Below, one piece after another: positions 1-10,317 of a stretch of 61,886 nucleotides of DNA. The translations under genes and the position numbers were made by a program. Numbering within the stretch: the first letter of the stretch is position 1; each line of letters starts with the position of its first letter. The DNA is from an uncultured Luteimonas sp. (GTDB lineage: Bacteria > Pseudomonadota > Gammaproteobacteria > Xanthomonadales > Xanthomonadaceae): contig CALLKI010000072.1 of assembly GCA_938008415.1 (NCBI GenBank), forward strand, positions 1-61,886, in the 5' to 3' direction. Under the pieces are notes generated by a model. That model saw only the letters and a list, made by a program, of their open reading frames with translations. It ran no database searches and was not told where the DNA came from.

Positions 1-75
1 GACCCAGCCGGTGAAGCGGTTCTCGAGGTTCCACTGGCTCTGGCCGTGGCGCAGCAGGACAAGCTTGCGGGTCAC
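1..75 (-). CDS. gpmA: 2,3-bisphosphoglycerate-dependent phosphoglycerate mutase, N-terminal fragment
   Basis: Interconverts 3- and 2-phosphoglycerate in glycolysis and gluconeogenesis. Only the first 25 residues are in the window; the gene runs off the left edge. They read MTRKLVLLRHGQSQWNLEN followed by RFTGWV, the characteristic GpmA N-terminus, with the phospho-accepting histidine in RHG. The start is a GTG, because the upstream ATG (positions 86-84) hits a stop after four codons. A TACAAT hexamer at 119-114 on this strand is a possible -10 box. The gene diverges from another histidine-phosphatase-superfamily gene. Too short for the ORF list but the identity is clear. Confidence 0.85.
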   Translation of the reverse strand, partial: MTRKLVLLRHGQSQWNLENRFTGWV

Positions 76-196
76 TGCGGGGTCATCCGGATGCTGGGAA
101 AGGAGCCGCCGATTGTACCGGGGCCCGGGCGGACCCGGCCCGGCGGTGGCCCGGCACTTTGTCCCTCGCGGCGCCGGCATGGCGCACAATGGCGCC

Positions 197-745
197 ATGA
201 ACCCGACACGCCCCCTGTCCTTCCTGCTCGCCGCCCTGCTCTCCGCCTGTGCGGCCTCCCCCCACCGCGACGCCGGTGCCGGCCATGCCCGTGACGGCGT
301 CGCCTTCGTGGTCGTCCGCCACGGCGAGAAGGCCAGCGATACCGGGCGCGACCCGGACCTGAGTGCAGCCGGCCGCGAGCGTGCCCGCGCACTGGCGCGC
401 CGGCTCGAGGGCAGCGGCCTCGTCGCGGTGTATGCCACCGGCTTCCGCCGCACGCACCAGACCGTGCGGCCGGCGGCGGACGCGCACGGGCTGGCCATCG
501 CCACCTACGACGCCTCCGTGCCCGCCGCGGATCTCGCCGCGCAACTGCGCGCCGCGCACGGGCACGGCACCGTGCTGGTCGCGGGCCACAGCAACACCGT
601 GCCCGACATCGTCGCCGCGCTCTGCAACTGCGAGGTGGAGCCGATGCCGGAGACAGAATACGACCGGCTCAGCACCGTCCATGTCACGGCCGACGGCAAC
701 GCGCGCCTGGTCGTGGAGCGCTACGGCGCACCCGCGCACCCGTGA
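197..745 (+). CDS. SixA-like histidine phosphatase family lipoprotein
   Basis: Predicted exported phosphatase of the histidine phosphatase superfamily, 182 aa. The N-terminus is a lipoprotein signal with a lipobox ending at Cys18 (LLSAC). The catalytic RHGEK motif has its nucleophile at His42, and the second conserved histidine lies in VAGHSNTVPDI. This short domain resembles SixA and phosphoglycerate-mutase-like proteins, but a periplasmic lipoprotein cannot be a cytosolic mutase; the substrate is unknown. I chose the ATG just before the signal peptide rather than the longer reading frame, which has no signal. CACAAT lies exactly six bases before this ATG, so the mRNA may be leaderless. The stop codon overlaps the start of the endonuclease V gene by one base. 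Confidence 0.8.
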   Translation: MNPTRPLSFLLAALLSACAASPHRDAGAGHARDGVAFVVVRHGEKASDTGRDPDLSAAGRERARALARRLEGSGLVAVYATGFRRTHQTVRPAADAHGLAIATYDASVPAADLAAQLRAAHGHGTVLVAGHSNTVPDIVAALCNCEVEPMPETEYDRLSTVHVTADGNARLVVERYGAPAHP

Positions 746-1440
746 TGGACACGCCATTCGGCGACTGGGACGGAAGCATCGCCGACGCGCGCCGCGTCCA
801 GGCCATGCTCGCCACCCGGGTGGTGCTGCGCGACGACTTCGCCATGCCGCTGCGCTGGCTGGGCGGCTTCGACGTGGGCTTCGAGGACGGCGGCGCGACC
901 ACCCGCGCCGCCGCGGTGCTGCTCGAGGCCGGCTCGATGCAACCGGTGGCCTGCGAGGTGGTGCGCATCCCCACCACGATGCCGTACGTGCCGGGGCTGC
1001 TCAGCTTCCGCGAACTGCCGGCGCTGCTTGCGGCGCTGGAGCGCCTGCCGCATCCGCCGGACCTGGCCTTCGTCGACGGCCACGGCATCGCGCACCCGCG
1101 GCGGCTGGGCATCGCGGCGCACTTCGGCGTGGCCACCGGCCTGCCGAGCATCGGCGTGGCGAAGAAGGTGCTGGTCGGCGGGACCCGCACGCCGCTGCAC
1201 GACATGCGCGGCGCGGCCGTCCCGCTGCGCGATGGCGCCGGGCAGCAGATCGGCTGGCTGCTGCGCAGCAAGGCCCGCTGCAACCCGCTGGTGGTCTCCC
1301 CCGGGCACAGGGTCTCGATGGCCGCCGCGCCGGAGCTGGTGATGCGCTTCACCACCGGCTACCGGCTCCCGGAGCCGACGCGGCTGGCGGACCGGCTGGC
1401 CTCGCGGCGCGGGCCGCTCCCGGGAACGGGCGCGGCCTGA
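745..1440 (+). CDS. nfi: Endonuclease V (deoxyinosine 3' endonuclease)
   Basis: Cleaves DNA near deoxyinosine to start repair of deaminated adenine. The 231-aa protein carries the family's metal-binding acidic residues in their usual contexts: Asp43 in GGFDVGFED, Glu90 in PYVPGLLSFRE and Asp111 in FVDGHGIAHPRRLG, equivalent to D35, E89 and D110 of E. coli Nfi. The DGHGIAHPRRLG block is diagnostic. The start is the ATG that overlaps the upstream stop (TGATG), so it is translationally coupled to the phosphatase gene; a GTG one codon earlier is an alternative. The C-terminal ten residues are low-complexity Arg/Gly/Ala. Confidence 0.93.
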   Translation: MDTPFGDWDGSIADARRVQAMLATRVVLRDDFAMPLRWLGGFDVGFEDGGATTRAAAVLLEAGSMQPVACEVVRIPTTMPYVPGLLSFRELPALLAALERLPHPPDLAFVDGHGIAHPRRLGIAAHFGVATGLPSIGVAKKVLVGGTRTPLHDMRGAAVPLRDGAGQQIGWLLRSKARCNPLVVSPGHRVSMAAAPELVMRFTTGYRLPEPTRLADRLASRRGPLPGTGAA

Positions 1441-1525
1441 ACGCAGCGGACGGAACGCTCCGTTTTCGCGCCGCGTGCGCGGAGACGTGCCATGCTGCCT
1501 TCCGGCCCGCACCCGGGAGCACGCC

Positions 1526-2386
<861 letters not shown>

Positions 2387-2475
2387 CACCGGTCACGGAT
2401 TCCGGCATCCCACGCAAGCACTATCGAAAGACTCGGGAATTGCGGTTCATTGGCTGTACTTCCAGGGGGACTCCG

Positions 2476-2925
2476 ATGCTCAGCGTGCGCTTCCTGCCGC
2501 TTGCGGCGCTCTTCGCTTCGTTCGCCGCCGGGGCCCAGCAGGCCCCGTGTCCGGAACTTCCGGCCTCCTCCGGACTGTCATGGGAAACGATGGACGGGCC
2601 GGACTTCGTCTACTGCCGCGCCATCCGCGACAGCGACGGCAGCCAGGCCTTCGCGGTCATGATGCGTGCGGAACCCGATTTCCGGGCACGCCGCTCCCTG
2701 CGCGACGGTGATCCGGTCGTGATCGACGGCCAGGAGGTCTACTGGTACCGGGGCGACGTGCCCAACGCCCTCGTCCGCGAGACCCTGGTCGAGGTCGACG
2801 ACGGCCGCTACGCGCACATCGTCCTGCGGGCCGCGTCCGAGGACCAGCTCGCGGAGGCCCGGCGCCTCGCCGAGTCGCTGCGCTTCCGGGACGTCCGCCT
2901 CGGCAGCACCGGTTCGAGCCGTTGA
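2476..2925 (+). CDS. Secreted protein of unknown function
   Basis: A 149-aa protein with an N-terminal signal peptide (MLSVRFLPLAALFASFAAG, cleavage probably near residue 20 at AGA-QQ). The mature part has two cysteines (CPEL, YCRAI) that could form a disulfide in the periplasm and no transmembrane segment. I do not recognise the family. It sits alone between the first pirin and aqpZ, with about 90 bases before it. The GGGG-rich stretch ten bases before the ATG supports this start. No function can be assigned. Confidence 0.65.
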   Translation: MLSVRFLPLAALFASFAAGAQQAPCPELPASSGLSWETMDGPDFVYCRAIRDSDGSQAFAVMMRAEPDFRARRSLRDGDPVVIDGQEVYWYRGDVPNALVRETLVEVDDGRYAHIVLRAASEDQLAEARRLAESLRFRDVRLGSTGSSR

Positions 2926-2949
2926 CGCCCTCCGCCGTTTAACGTTTCC

Positions 2950-3024
2950 GGAACACAGGGTTCACCTCCCTGTTCTACCGTTTGTGCGGGCCACCGGGCC
3001 CTACGACTTCAAGGAACAGGGAGG
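2950..3024 (+). promoter_or_regulatory. Structured aqpZ leader: inverted repeat covering the ribosome-binding site
   Basis: CCTCCCTGTTC (2965-2975) is the exact reverse complement of GAACAGGGAGG (3014-3024), the latter containing the aqpZ Shine-Dalgarno sequence six bases before the ATG. In RNA the 11-bp stem would close off ribosome entry. Upstream ACAGGG (2955-2960) can instead pair with CCCTGT (2968-2973) over a 7-nt loop, freeing the ribosome site, so two exclusive folds exist. A different reading is also possible: GGAACA (2950-2955) and TCTA (2974-2977), about 18 bases apart, resemble an envelope-stress (sigma-E-type) promoter, in which case the left arms would not be transcribed. Confidence 0.5.
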
Positions 3025-3030
3025 AAACCA

Positions 3031-3753
3031 ATGGTCAAACGACTTGCCGCCGAGTTCCTCGGCACGTTCTGGCTCGTCCTCGGAGGCTGCGGCAGCGCGG
3101 TGCTGGCCGCGAACTTCGGTGGGGACGGCAACCCGCTGGGCATCGGCCTGCTCGGCGTCTCGCTCGCCTTCGGCCTGACCGTGCTCACCGGCGCCTATGC
3201 GCTGGGCCACATCTCCGGCGGGCACTTCAACCCGGCCGTCAGTTTCGGCCTGTGGGCCGGCGGCCGCTTCTCCGCGAAGGACCTGCTGCCCTACATCGTC
3301 GCCCAGGTGGCCGGCGCGATCCTCGCCGGCTGGATCCTGTACCTGGTCGCCAGCGGCAGCCCGGGCTTCGCGATCGACCCGTCCGCACCCGGCACCTTCG
3401 CCAGCAACGGCTACGGCGCGCTCTCGCCGGGCGGCTACTCGCCGGGCGCGGCATTCCTCGCCGAGGTGGTGCTGACCGCGATGTTCCTCGTGGTGATCAT
3501 GGGCGCCACCCACCGGCTGGCCCCGGCCGGCTTCGCCCCGATCGCCATCGGCCTGGCGCTGACGCTGATCCACCTGATCAGCATCCCGGTCACCAACACC
3601 TCCGTGAACCCGGCGCGTTCGACCGGCGTGGCCCTGTTCGCCGGTTCCGGCGCGCTTGGCCAGCTGTGGCTGTTCTGGGTCGCGCCGATCATCGGCGGCG
3701 TGCTCGGCGGCGCCATCTACCGCTGGCTGGGCGACGGGCGCCAGTCCGGCTGA
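3031..3753 (+). CDS. aqpZ: Aquaporin Z (water channel)
   Basis: Inner-membrane water channel of the MIP family, 240 aa with six membrane spans and two half-helices. Both NPA motifs are intact: HFNPAV at residues 67-69 and SVNPARS at 193-195. His181 and Arg196 match the water-selective filter of AqpZ rather than glyceroporins, and the block HLISIPVTNTSVNPAR is near-identical to E. coli AqpZ. A strong GGGAGG site precedes the ATG, but it is buried in an inverted repeat (see leader entry). It is followed by a good intrinsic terminator, so it is probably monocistronic. Confidence 0.95.
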   Translation: MVKRLAAEFLGTFWLVLGGCGSAVLAANFGGDGNPLGIGLLGVSLAFGLTVLTGAYALGHISGGHFNPAVSFGLWAGGRFSAKDLLPYIVAQVAGAILAGWILYLVASGSPGFAIDPSAPGTFASNGYGALSPGGYSPGAAFLAEVVLTAMFLVVIMGATHRLAPAGFAPIAIGLALTLIHLISIPVTNTSVNPARSTGVALFAGSGALGQLWLFWVAPIIGGVLGGAIYRWLGDGRQSG

Positions 3754-3777
3754 CGCCGTTTCCCGCGAGGGCATGGG

Positions 3778-3805
3778 AAAAGCCGGGCCCGCGCCCGGCT
3801 TTTTC
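3778..3805 (+). terminator. Intrinsic terminator between aqpZ and the second pirin (bidirectional)
   Basis: AGCCGGGC (3781-3788) pairs with GCCCGGCT (3793-3800) over a CCGC loop and is followed by TTTT. A-rich sequence before the stem provides a T-tract on the other strand, so it can serve both convergent genes. Confidence 0.85.
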
Positions 3806-3821
3806 CTTTCCGCCCGCGGGA

Positions 3822-4682
3822 TCAGAAGCGGCCTTCCTGGTAGTCGACGAAGGCCTGCATGATCTCCTCGCGCGTGTTCATCACGAACGGGCCGTAGCGC
3901 GCCACCGGCTCGCGCAGCGGGCGACCGGCGACCACGATCAGGCGCGCGCCGGCATCGCCGCCGCGCAGCACGAGCAGCTCGCCGCCACCGAGCACGGCCA
4001 GCTCCTGCGCGTCGAGCGCGCGGGTGTCCTCCCCGGCACCGGCCACCAGGCTGCCCTCGTACGCGTACGCGAAGGCGTTGTGACCCGTGGGCAGCGCGTA
4101 GCGCCACTGGCTGCCGGCGCCGAGGCGCACGTCGAGGTAGACCGGATCGGTGGCCGGCTGCACGATCGGGCCGCGCACGCCGTCCACCTCGCCGGCGATC
4201 ACCTTCACCGACACCCCCGGGGCGGGAGCCACCACCGGCAGCCGCTCCGGCGGGAATTCCTGGTAGCGCGGCCTGGTCATCTTGTCCTTCGCCGGCAGGT
4301 TCACCCACAGCTGGAAGCCGCGCATCCGGCCCTCCTGCTGCTCGGGCATCTCCGAATGCACCAGGCCGCGGCCGGCGGTCATCCACTGCACCGCGCCGGG
4401 CACCAGCAGGCCCTCGTGGCCGTGGTTGTCGCGGTGGCGCATGCGGCCGTCGAGCATGTAGGTGACGGTCTCGAAACCGCGGTGCGGATGGTCCGGGAAG
4501 CCGGCGATGTAATCCTCCGGCCGGTCGGTGCCGAACTCGTCCAGCAGCAGGAACGGGTCGAGGTCGGGCAGCGCCGGGCCACCGATCACGCGGGTGAGCC
4601 TCACCCCCGCGCCATCGGACGTGGGCATGCCGCGCACCTTGCGCACGATGCGGGCGTACGAAGCGGGATCACGGGCATTCAT
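3822..4682 (-). CDS. Pirin family protein (YhhW-like)
   Basis: Second pirin, 286 aa. Metal ligands of the N-terminal cupin are visible in DHPHRGFETVTYMLDG and in GRGLVHSEMPEQ. The C-terminal domain ends with MNTREEIMQAFVDYQEGRF, the family's usual tail. This type is closest to YhhW-like pirins, some of which have quercetin 2,3-dioxygenase activity; the natural substrate is unknown. The start ATG follows a GAGGAG site at normal distance, while the longer reading frame has no homology. It is convergent with aqpZ and shares its terminator. Confidence 0.88.
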   Translation of the reverse strand: MNARDPASYARIVRKVRGMPTSDGAGVRLTRVIGGPALPDLDPFLLLDEFGTDRPEDYIAGFPDHPHRGFETVTYMLDGRMRHRDNHGHEGLLVPGAVQWMTAGRGLVHSEMPEQQEGRMRGFQLWVNLPAKDKMTRPRYQEFPPERLPVVAPAPGVSVKVIAGEVDGVRGPIVQPATDPVYLDVRLGAGSQWRYALPTGHNAFAYAYEGSLVAGAGEDTRALDAQELAVLGGGELLVLRGGDAGARLIVVAGRPLREPVARYGPFVMNTREEIMQAFVDYQEGRF

Positions 4683-4785
4683 ACGGGGAACTCCTCGGGG
4701 CCTGCCCATCACTATGGGGCCTGCCTGGCCCGTTTCCGCCCCCACCGGTGGAACGGTACTTGCCGGCGGTGTCCTCTCCGGCCGC

Positions 4786-6918
<2,133 letters not shown>

Positions 6919-6930
6919 GGCCTGCGGGTT

Positions 6931-7461
6931 CTAGAGCCGGGCGAGCAGCGCGGCGAAAGCGTCCGCGGAAGCCTGCACGTGCGCCGACAGGCGATGCGTG
7001 TCGTCCACCAGCAGCAGCGTCGCGCTGCGCCTGGCCGCCCATTCCACCACCGCGGGTGCCGGGATGAGTTCGTCGTGCCAGCCGTGGACGATGCCGGTGG
7101 GCACGTCGGCGGCCTCCAGCGGCGGCGCCTTGCCCATCGCCACCGGCGGCGCCATCAGGAACAGGCCCTTCACCGGCACCTGCAGCGACGCCCGTCCGGA
7201 GATCCAGGCGCCGAGGCTGGATCCGGCCAGGACCAGCGGCCCGCGCGCCGCCGCGGCGCGCGCCAGCGACAGCAGCCGTTCGAGCCGCGCCGGCACGTCG
7301 CCCAGTTCGCTGACCTCGCGCCGCGCGTCGAGGTCGGTGTAGTCGGGGCGTTCGTGCGTCCAACCCATGCGTTCGGCCACCTCGGCCAGCGCGGTGACCT
7401 TGGCCGCGTCGGGACCGCTCTCGAAGCCGTGGGACAGGATGCAATGCCCGCGCGCGCTCAT
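6931..7461 (-). CDS. Small alpha/beta hydrolase
   Basis: A 176-aa cytosolic alpha/beta hydrolase. The nucleophile elbow is GSSLGAW, with the catalytic Asp in HGWHDELIP and the catalytic His in DDTHRL, so the triad looks intact. The protein has the compact form of YqiA/YcfP-like esterases and starts with SHGFESGPDAAK. The substrate is unknown. The start ATG overlaps the stop of the MOSC gene by four bases (ATGA), so the two are translationally coupled, with rlmKL next downstream. Confidence 0.82.
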   Translation of the reverse strand: MSARGHCILSHGFESGPDAAKVTALAEVAERMGWTHERPDYTDLDARREVSELGDVPARLERLLSLARAAAARGPLVLAGSSLGAWISGRASLQVPVKGLFLMAPPVAMGKAPPLEAADVPTGIVHGWHDELIPAPAVVEWAARRSATLLLVDDTHRLSAHVQASADAFAALLARL

Positions 7462-7958
7462 GCCACCTCCGCGACCACCGCGTCGCCGACGCACAGGACG
7501 CCACCCTCGAGCACGCGCGCGCACAGGCCACCCATGCCGCGCATGGCGTTGTAGCCGCCTGGCCCGAGCGCGTCCTCCATGCGCGAGCACGGGTCGCATT
7601 CCTCCGTGCCCTCGAGCAGCACCCCGCCGATCCGGAAACGCAGGCCCTTGAGCGCCGCCAGCGGGATGCCGGCGACCACGAGGTTGCGGCGCAGCAGGGC
7701 CGGCGGGACGGCGTCGCGTCCGGCCAGCGCGGCGATCGCCGGCAGGTGCTCGGCCTGGAGCAGGGTCACGCCACGCCTTCCGCTGCCGCCGGCATAGCGG
7801 TCGCCCACCAGACCGCCGCCGGCCACCGCCTCGGCCTCGGCGACCTCGCGCACCGGCACGGCGCGGGCCGGGCGCAGGCCGATCCAGCACAGGCGCCCCG
7901 CGCGCGGGAAGCGCGTCATCAGGCGGTACAGGGCGGAATCCGGCGGCGGCAGGTCCAT
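7458..7958 (-). CDS. MOSC domain protein
   Basis: MOSC (molybdenum cofactor sulfurase C-terminal) domain protein, 166 aa. Such domains bind Mo cofactor or carry sulfur, and the conserved cysteine appears here in ECDPCSRME, followed by the GGLCARVLEGG motif. It is a stand-alone MOSC protein as in YiiM, probably cytosolic, perhaps handling hydroxylated purines or molybdenum cofactor. It heads a likely operon with the alpha/beta hydrolase and diverges from the amidase gene across only 22 bases. Confidence 0.85.
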   Translation of the reverse strand: MDLPPPDSALYRLMTRFPRAGRLCWIGLRPARAVPVREVAEAEAVAGGGLVGDRYAGGSGRRGVTLLQAEHLPAIAALAGRDAVPPALLRRNLVVAGIPLAALKGLRFRIGGVLLEGTEECDPCSRMEDALGPGGYNAMRGMGGLCARVLEGGVLCVGDAVVAEVA

Positions 7959-7965
7959 CGGGCAA

Positions 7966-7974
7966 TGCTAGCAT
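7966..7974 (+). promoter_or_regulatory. Extended -10 element of the amidase gene
   Basis: TGCTAGCAT is an extended -10 (TGn plus TAGCAT) that ends six bases before the amidase ATG, so transcription should begin at or next to the start codon. The same 9-mer occurs on the minus strand before the SRPBCC gene (20453-20445). It is also part of a ten-base palindrome, ATGCTAGCAT, lying between two divergent genes. No clear -35 box is visible. Confidence 0.5.
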
Positions 7975-7980
7975 CGCGGC

Positions 7981-8580
7981 ATGGCCCCGACCCGCTCCGG
8001 ACTGCGCCTGTACACCGACACCCTGCCGTACGCGCACAGGCTGCAACTGCGCGACACCGGAGACATCGACCTCGTCGTCATCCACTGCACCGAGCTGCCG
8101 GACATCGAGACCGCGCGCGCCTGGGGCGAACGGGTGCTCTACCCTTCCGGCACCGGCAACAGCGGCCACTGGTACGTGGACCGAGACGGCACGGTGGTCG
8201 AATACGTGCCCCCCGAACGCGTCGCCCACCACGTGCGCGGCTGGAACGCGCGCTCGGTCGGCATCGAGCTGGTCAACCGTGGGCGGTTCCCCGGCTGGCT
8301 GGATTCGCGCCGGCAGCAGATGACCGAACCCTATCCCGAGGCGCAGGTCGCGGCATTGCTGGCGCTGCTGGCGAAACTGCGCAGGGAACTGCCGGCGCTG
8401 CGCTGGATCGCGGGGCACGAGGACCTCGACACGGAGCAGGTGCCCGCCAGCGACGATCCGTCCGTCCTGGTGCGCCGCAAGCTGGACCCGGGCCCGCTGT
8501 TCCCGTGGGACCGGGTGCTGGCGGCCTGCGGGCTGGAGCGGCTGCGCCCGGACCGGGACGCCGCGCCACCCCCCGTATAA
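7981..8580 (+). CDS. N-acetylmuramoyl-L-alanine amidase, AmpD-like
   Basis: Amidase_2 family zinc enzyme, 199 aa, expected to remove peptide from anhydromuropeptides in cell-wall recycling. His35 in VVIHCTELP and the histidine of AGHEDLDTEQ are the likely zinc ligands, with a final acidic ligand in RRKLDPGPLFPW. There is no signal peptide, consistent with a cytosolic AmpD rather than an exported AmiD. If AmpD, its loss would induce beta-lactamase through AmpR where present; no ampR or ampC lies nearby. The start has no Shine-Dalgarno sequence, fitting the leaderless promoter proposed above. Confidence 0.85.
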   Translation: MAPTRSGLRLYTDTLPYAHRLQLRDTGDIDLVVIHCTELPDIETARAWGERVLYPSGTGNSGHWYVDRDGTVVEYVPPERVAHHVRGWNARSVGIELVNRGRFPGWLDSRRQQMTEPYPEAQVAALLALLAKLRRELPALRWIAGHEDLDTEQVPASDDPSVLVRRKLDPGPLFPWDRVLAACGLERLRPDRDAAPPPV

Positions 8581-8581
8581 T
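8576..8581 (+). promoter_or_regulatory. -10 box of tesB, probably leaderless
   Basis: A perfect TATAAT overlaps the stop codon of the amidase gene and is separated from the tesB ATG by only CGCGGC. The identical hexamer-CGCGGC-ATG arrangement precedes the amidase gene. No convincing -35 box is visible. Confidence 0.55.
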
Positions 8582-8587
8582 CGCGGC

Positions 8588-9472
8588 ATGAACGCTGCCG
8601 TCGCCGAACTGATCGGGCTGCTGTCGCTGGAGCGGCTCGAGGACAACCTTTTCCGCGGCCAGAGCCGCGACATCGGGACCAGGTACGTGTTCGGCGGCCA
8701 GGTGCTCGGCCAGGCGCTGTCCGCCGCGCAGGCCACGCTCGGACGGCCGCGCGTCGCGCACTCCCTGCACGCCTATTTCCTGCGCGCCGGCGACATCGAC
8801 CACCCGATCATCTACGAGGTGGACCGCACCCGCGACGGCGGCTCGTTCTCGGTGCGCCGCGTCTCGGCGATCCAGCACGGCAAGGTGATCTTCTTCTGCG
8901 CCGCCTCGTTCCAGGACGCGGAGACCGGCGCCGAGCACCAGCTGGGCATGCCCGAGGTGCCCGACCCCGACGACATCGAGCCCGCGCCGGCGATCCCGCA
9001 GGAAACCCTGGAGAAGCTGCCGATCAAGGTCCAGCGCTGGCTCAACCGCACCGGCCCCTTCGAGTTCCGGCACGTCTACCCGCGCGACGAGCTGCGCCCG
9101 CCCAAGCGGCCGCCTTACCAGCAGGTCTGGTTCCGGCTGGCGGCGAAGGTCGGGGACGAGCCGGAACTGCACCGGTCGCTGCTGGCCTACGCCTCGGACT
9201 TCCACCTGCTGGGCACCGCGACCTTCCCGCACGGCATCAGCTACTACCAGCCGAACGTGCAGATGGCCTCGCTCGACCACGCGATGTGGTTCCACCGCCC
9301 GTTCCGCGCCGACGAATGGCTGCTGTACTCGCTGGACAGCCCCAGCGCGCAGGGATCGCGCGGCCTGGCGCGCGGGATGATCTACGACCGCCAGGGGCGC
9401 CTGGTCGCCAGCACCGCGCAGGAGGGCCTGATCCGCGTGCTGCCCGGGAACGCCACTGTGGCCGGGGGCTGA
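8588..9472 (+). CDS. tesB: Acyl-CoA thioesterase II
   Basis: Hydrolyses medium- and long-chain acyl-CoA to free fatty acid and CoA. The 294-aa length and double-hotdog layout match TesB. The N-terminal hotdog has FRGQSRDIGTRYVFGGQVLGQAL; the C-terminal one has SLDHAMWFHRPFRADEW with the catalytic Asp, then SPSAQGSRGLARGMIY and the catalytic Gln in STAQEGLIR. The next gene starts four bases after its stop, so they form a transcription unit. The start lacks a Shine-Dalgarno sequence (see promoter entry). Confidence 0.94.
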   Translation: MNAAVAELIGLLSLERLEDNLFRGQSRDIGTRYVFGGQVLGQALSAAQATLGRPRVAHSLHAYFLRAGDIDHPIIYEVDRTRDGGSFSVRRVSAIQHGKVIFFCAASFQDAETGAEHQLGMPEVPDPDDIEPAPAIPQETLEKLPIKVQRWLNRTGPFEFRHVYPRDELRPPKRPPYQQVWFRLAAKVGDEPELHRSLLAYASDFHLLGTATFPHGISYYQPNVQMASLDHAMWFHRPFRADEWLLYSLDSPSAQGSRGLARGMIYDRQGRLVASTAQEGLIRVLPGNATVAGG

Positions 9473-9476
9473 AGGC

Positions 9477-10256
9477 ATGCGTCCCGTCTTCACCAGCGCG
9501 CGCATCGAGAACGCCGAGGCCGTGGCCAGGATGCTCGAGGCCGAGGGCATCGAGGTGCGCATCGAGAACGGCAGCTCCTACCGCAACCGCATCCGCGGCA
9601 ACTTCAGCTACCGGGAGAGCGCCAACCCCGGCCCGAAGCCGACGGTCTGGGTGATCCGTTCCGACGACCTGCCGCGTGCGCGCCAGCTCCTGCGCGAAGC
9701 CGGGCTGCTGGCCAGCGAACCGGCCGCCTCCGCCTTCCTGCCGCAGACGCCGCACGGCGGTGCCCGGTACACGGGCAACCCCCGCCAGCGCGCCTCGCGC
9801 TACCGCTACGGGCTGGTGATCCTGGCGGCGATCGTGGCCGCCGCGATCTGGCTCCGCCCCGAACCGGACGGGACTGCGCCCGTGGCCACCGGCCAGGTGG
9901 TCGCCGCGGCCGACACCGTGCACGTGCTGCCGGTGCCGCATGCGCTGGCCGCCGCCGTCGCCGCGCAGGCCGCAGCCGGCCATGCCGGCACCCTCTGCCT
10001 CTCGGTGGACGGTGCCCCGGCCACGGACGCGGTGCTGGGGATCCTGCGCGCCGAAGGCGCCGAGGCCTACCCGGCGGACGCGGAGCACTGCGGCGGGGAC
10101 GGCGTCCTGCACGTGGACGTGCGCGAGTGGCGCACCGACGGCTCCGGCAGTGGCGAGGTCGCCTGGTCGGCCGCCGTCGGCGGGGACGAACCCGTGGCCC
10201 GGACCCTGCGCGCCCGCCGCGACGGGAGCCGCTGGCTCCTCGGGGACACGCCCTGA
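9477..10256 (+). CDS. DUF2007-domain membrane protein
   Basis: A 259-aa protein whose first 80 residues match the DUF2007 (putative signal-transducing) fold: RPVFTSARIENAEAVARMLE followed by the FSYRESANPGPKPTVWVIRSDDLPRAR strand-helix pair. A single membrane segment (YRYGLVILAAIVAAAIWL, about residues 110-127) leads to a C-terminal region likely in the periplasm, with one Cys pair (LCLS, EHCGG). Related Xanthomonas proteins are annotated as pathogenicity-like, without mechanism. It lies four bases behind tesB and 60 before the sigma factor gene. Confidence 0.7.
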   Translation: MRPVFTSARIENAEAVARMLEAEGIEVRIENGSSYRNRIRGNFSYRESANPGPKPTVWVIRSDDLPRARQLLREAGLLASEPAASAFLPQTPHGGARYTGNPRQRASRYRYGLVILAAIVAAAIWLRPEPDGTAPVATGQVVAAADTVHVLPVPHALAAAVAAQAAAGHAGTLCLSVDGAPATDAVLGILRAEGAEAYPADAEHCGGDGVLHVDVREWRTDGSGSGEVAWSAAVGGDEPVARTLRARRDGSRWLLGDTP

Positions 10257-10317
10257 CGGTCACACTCCCGGCCGCCGCCACGTCATCCATCCCGGCCAAC
10301 CGGACCCGCACCGCACC

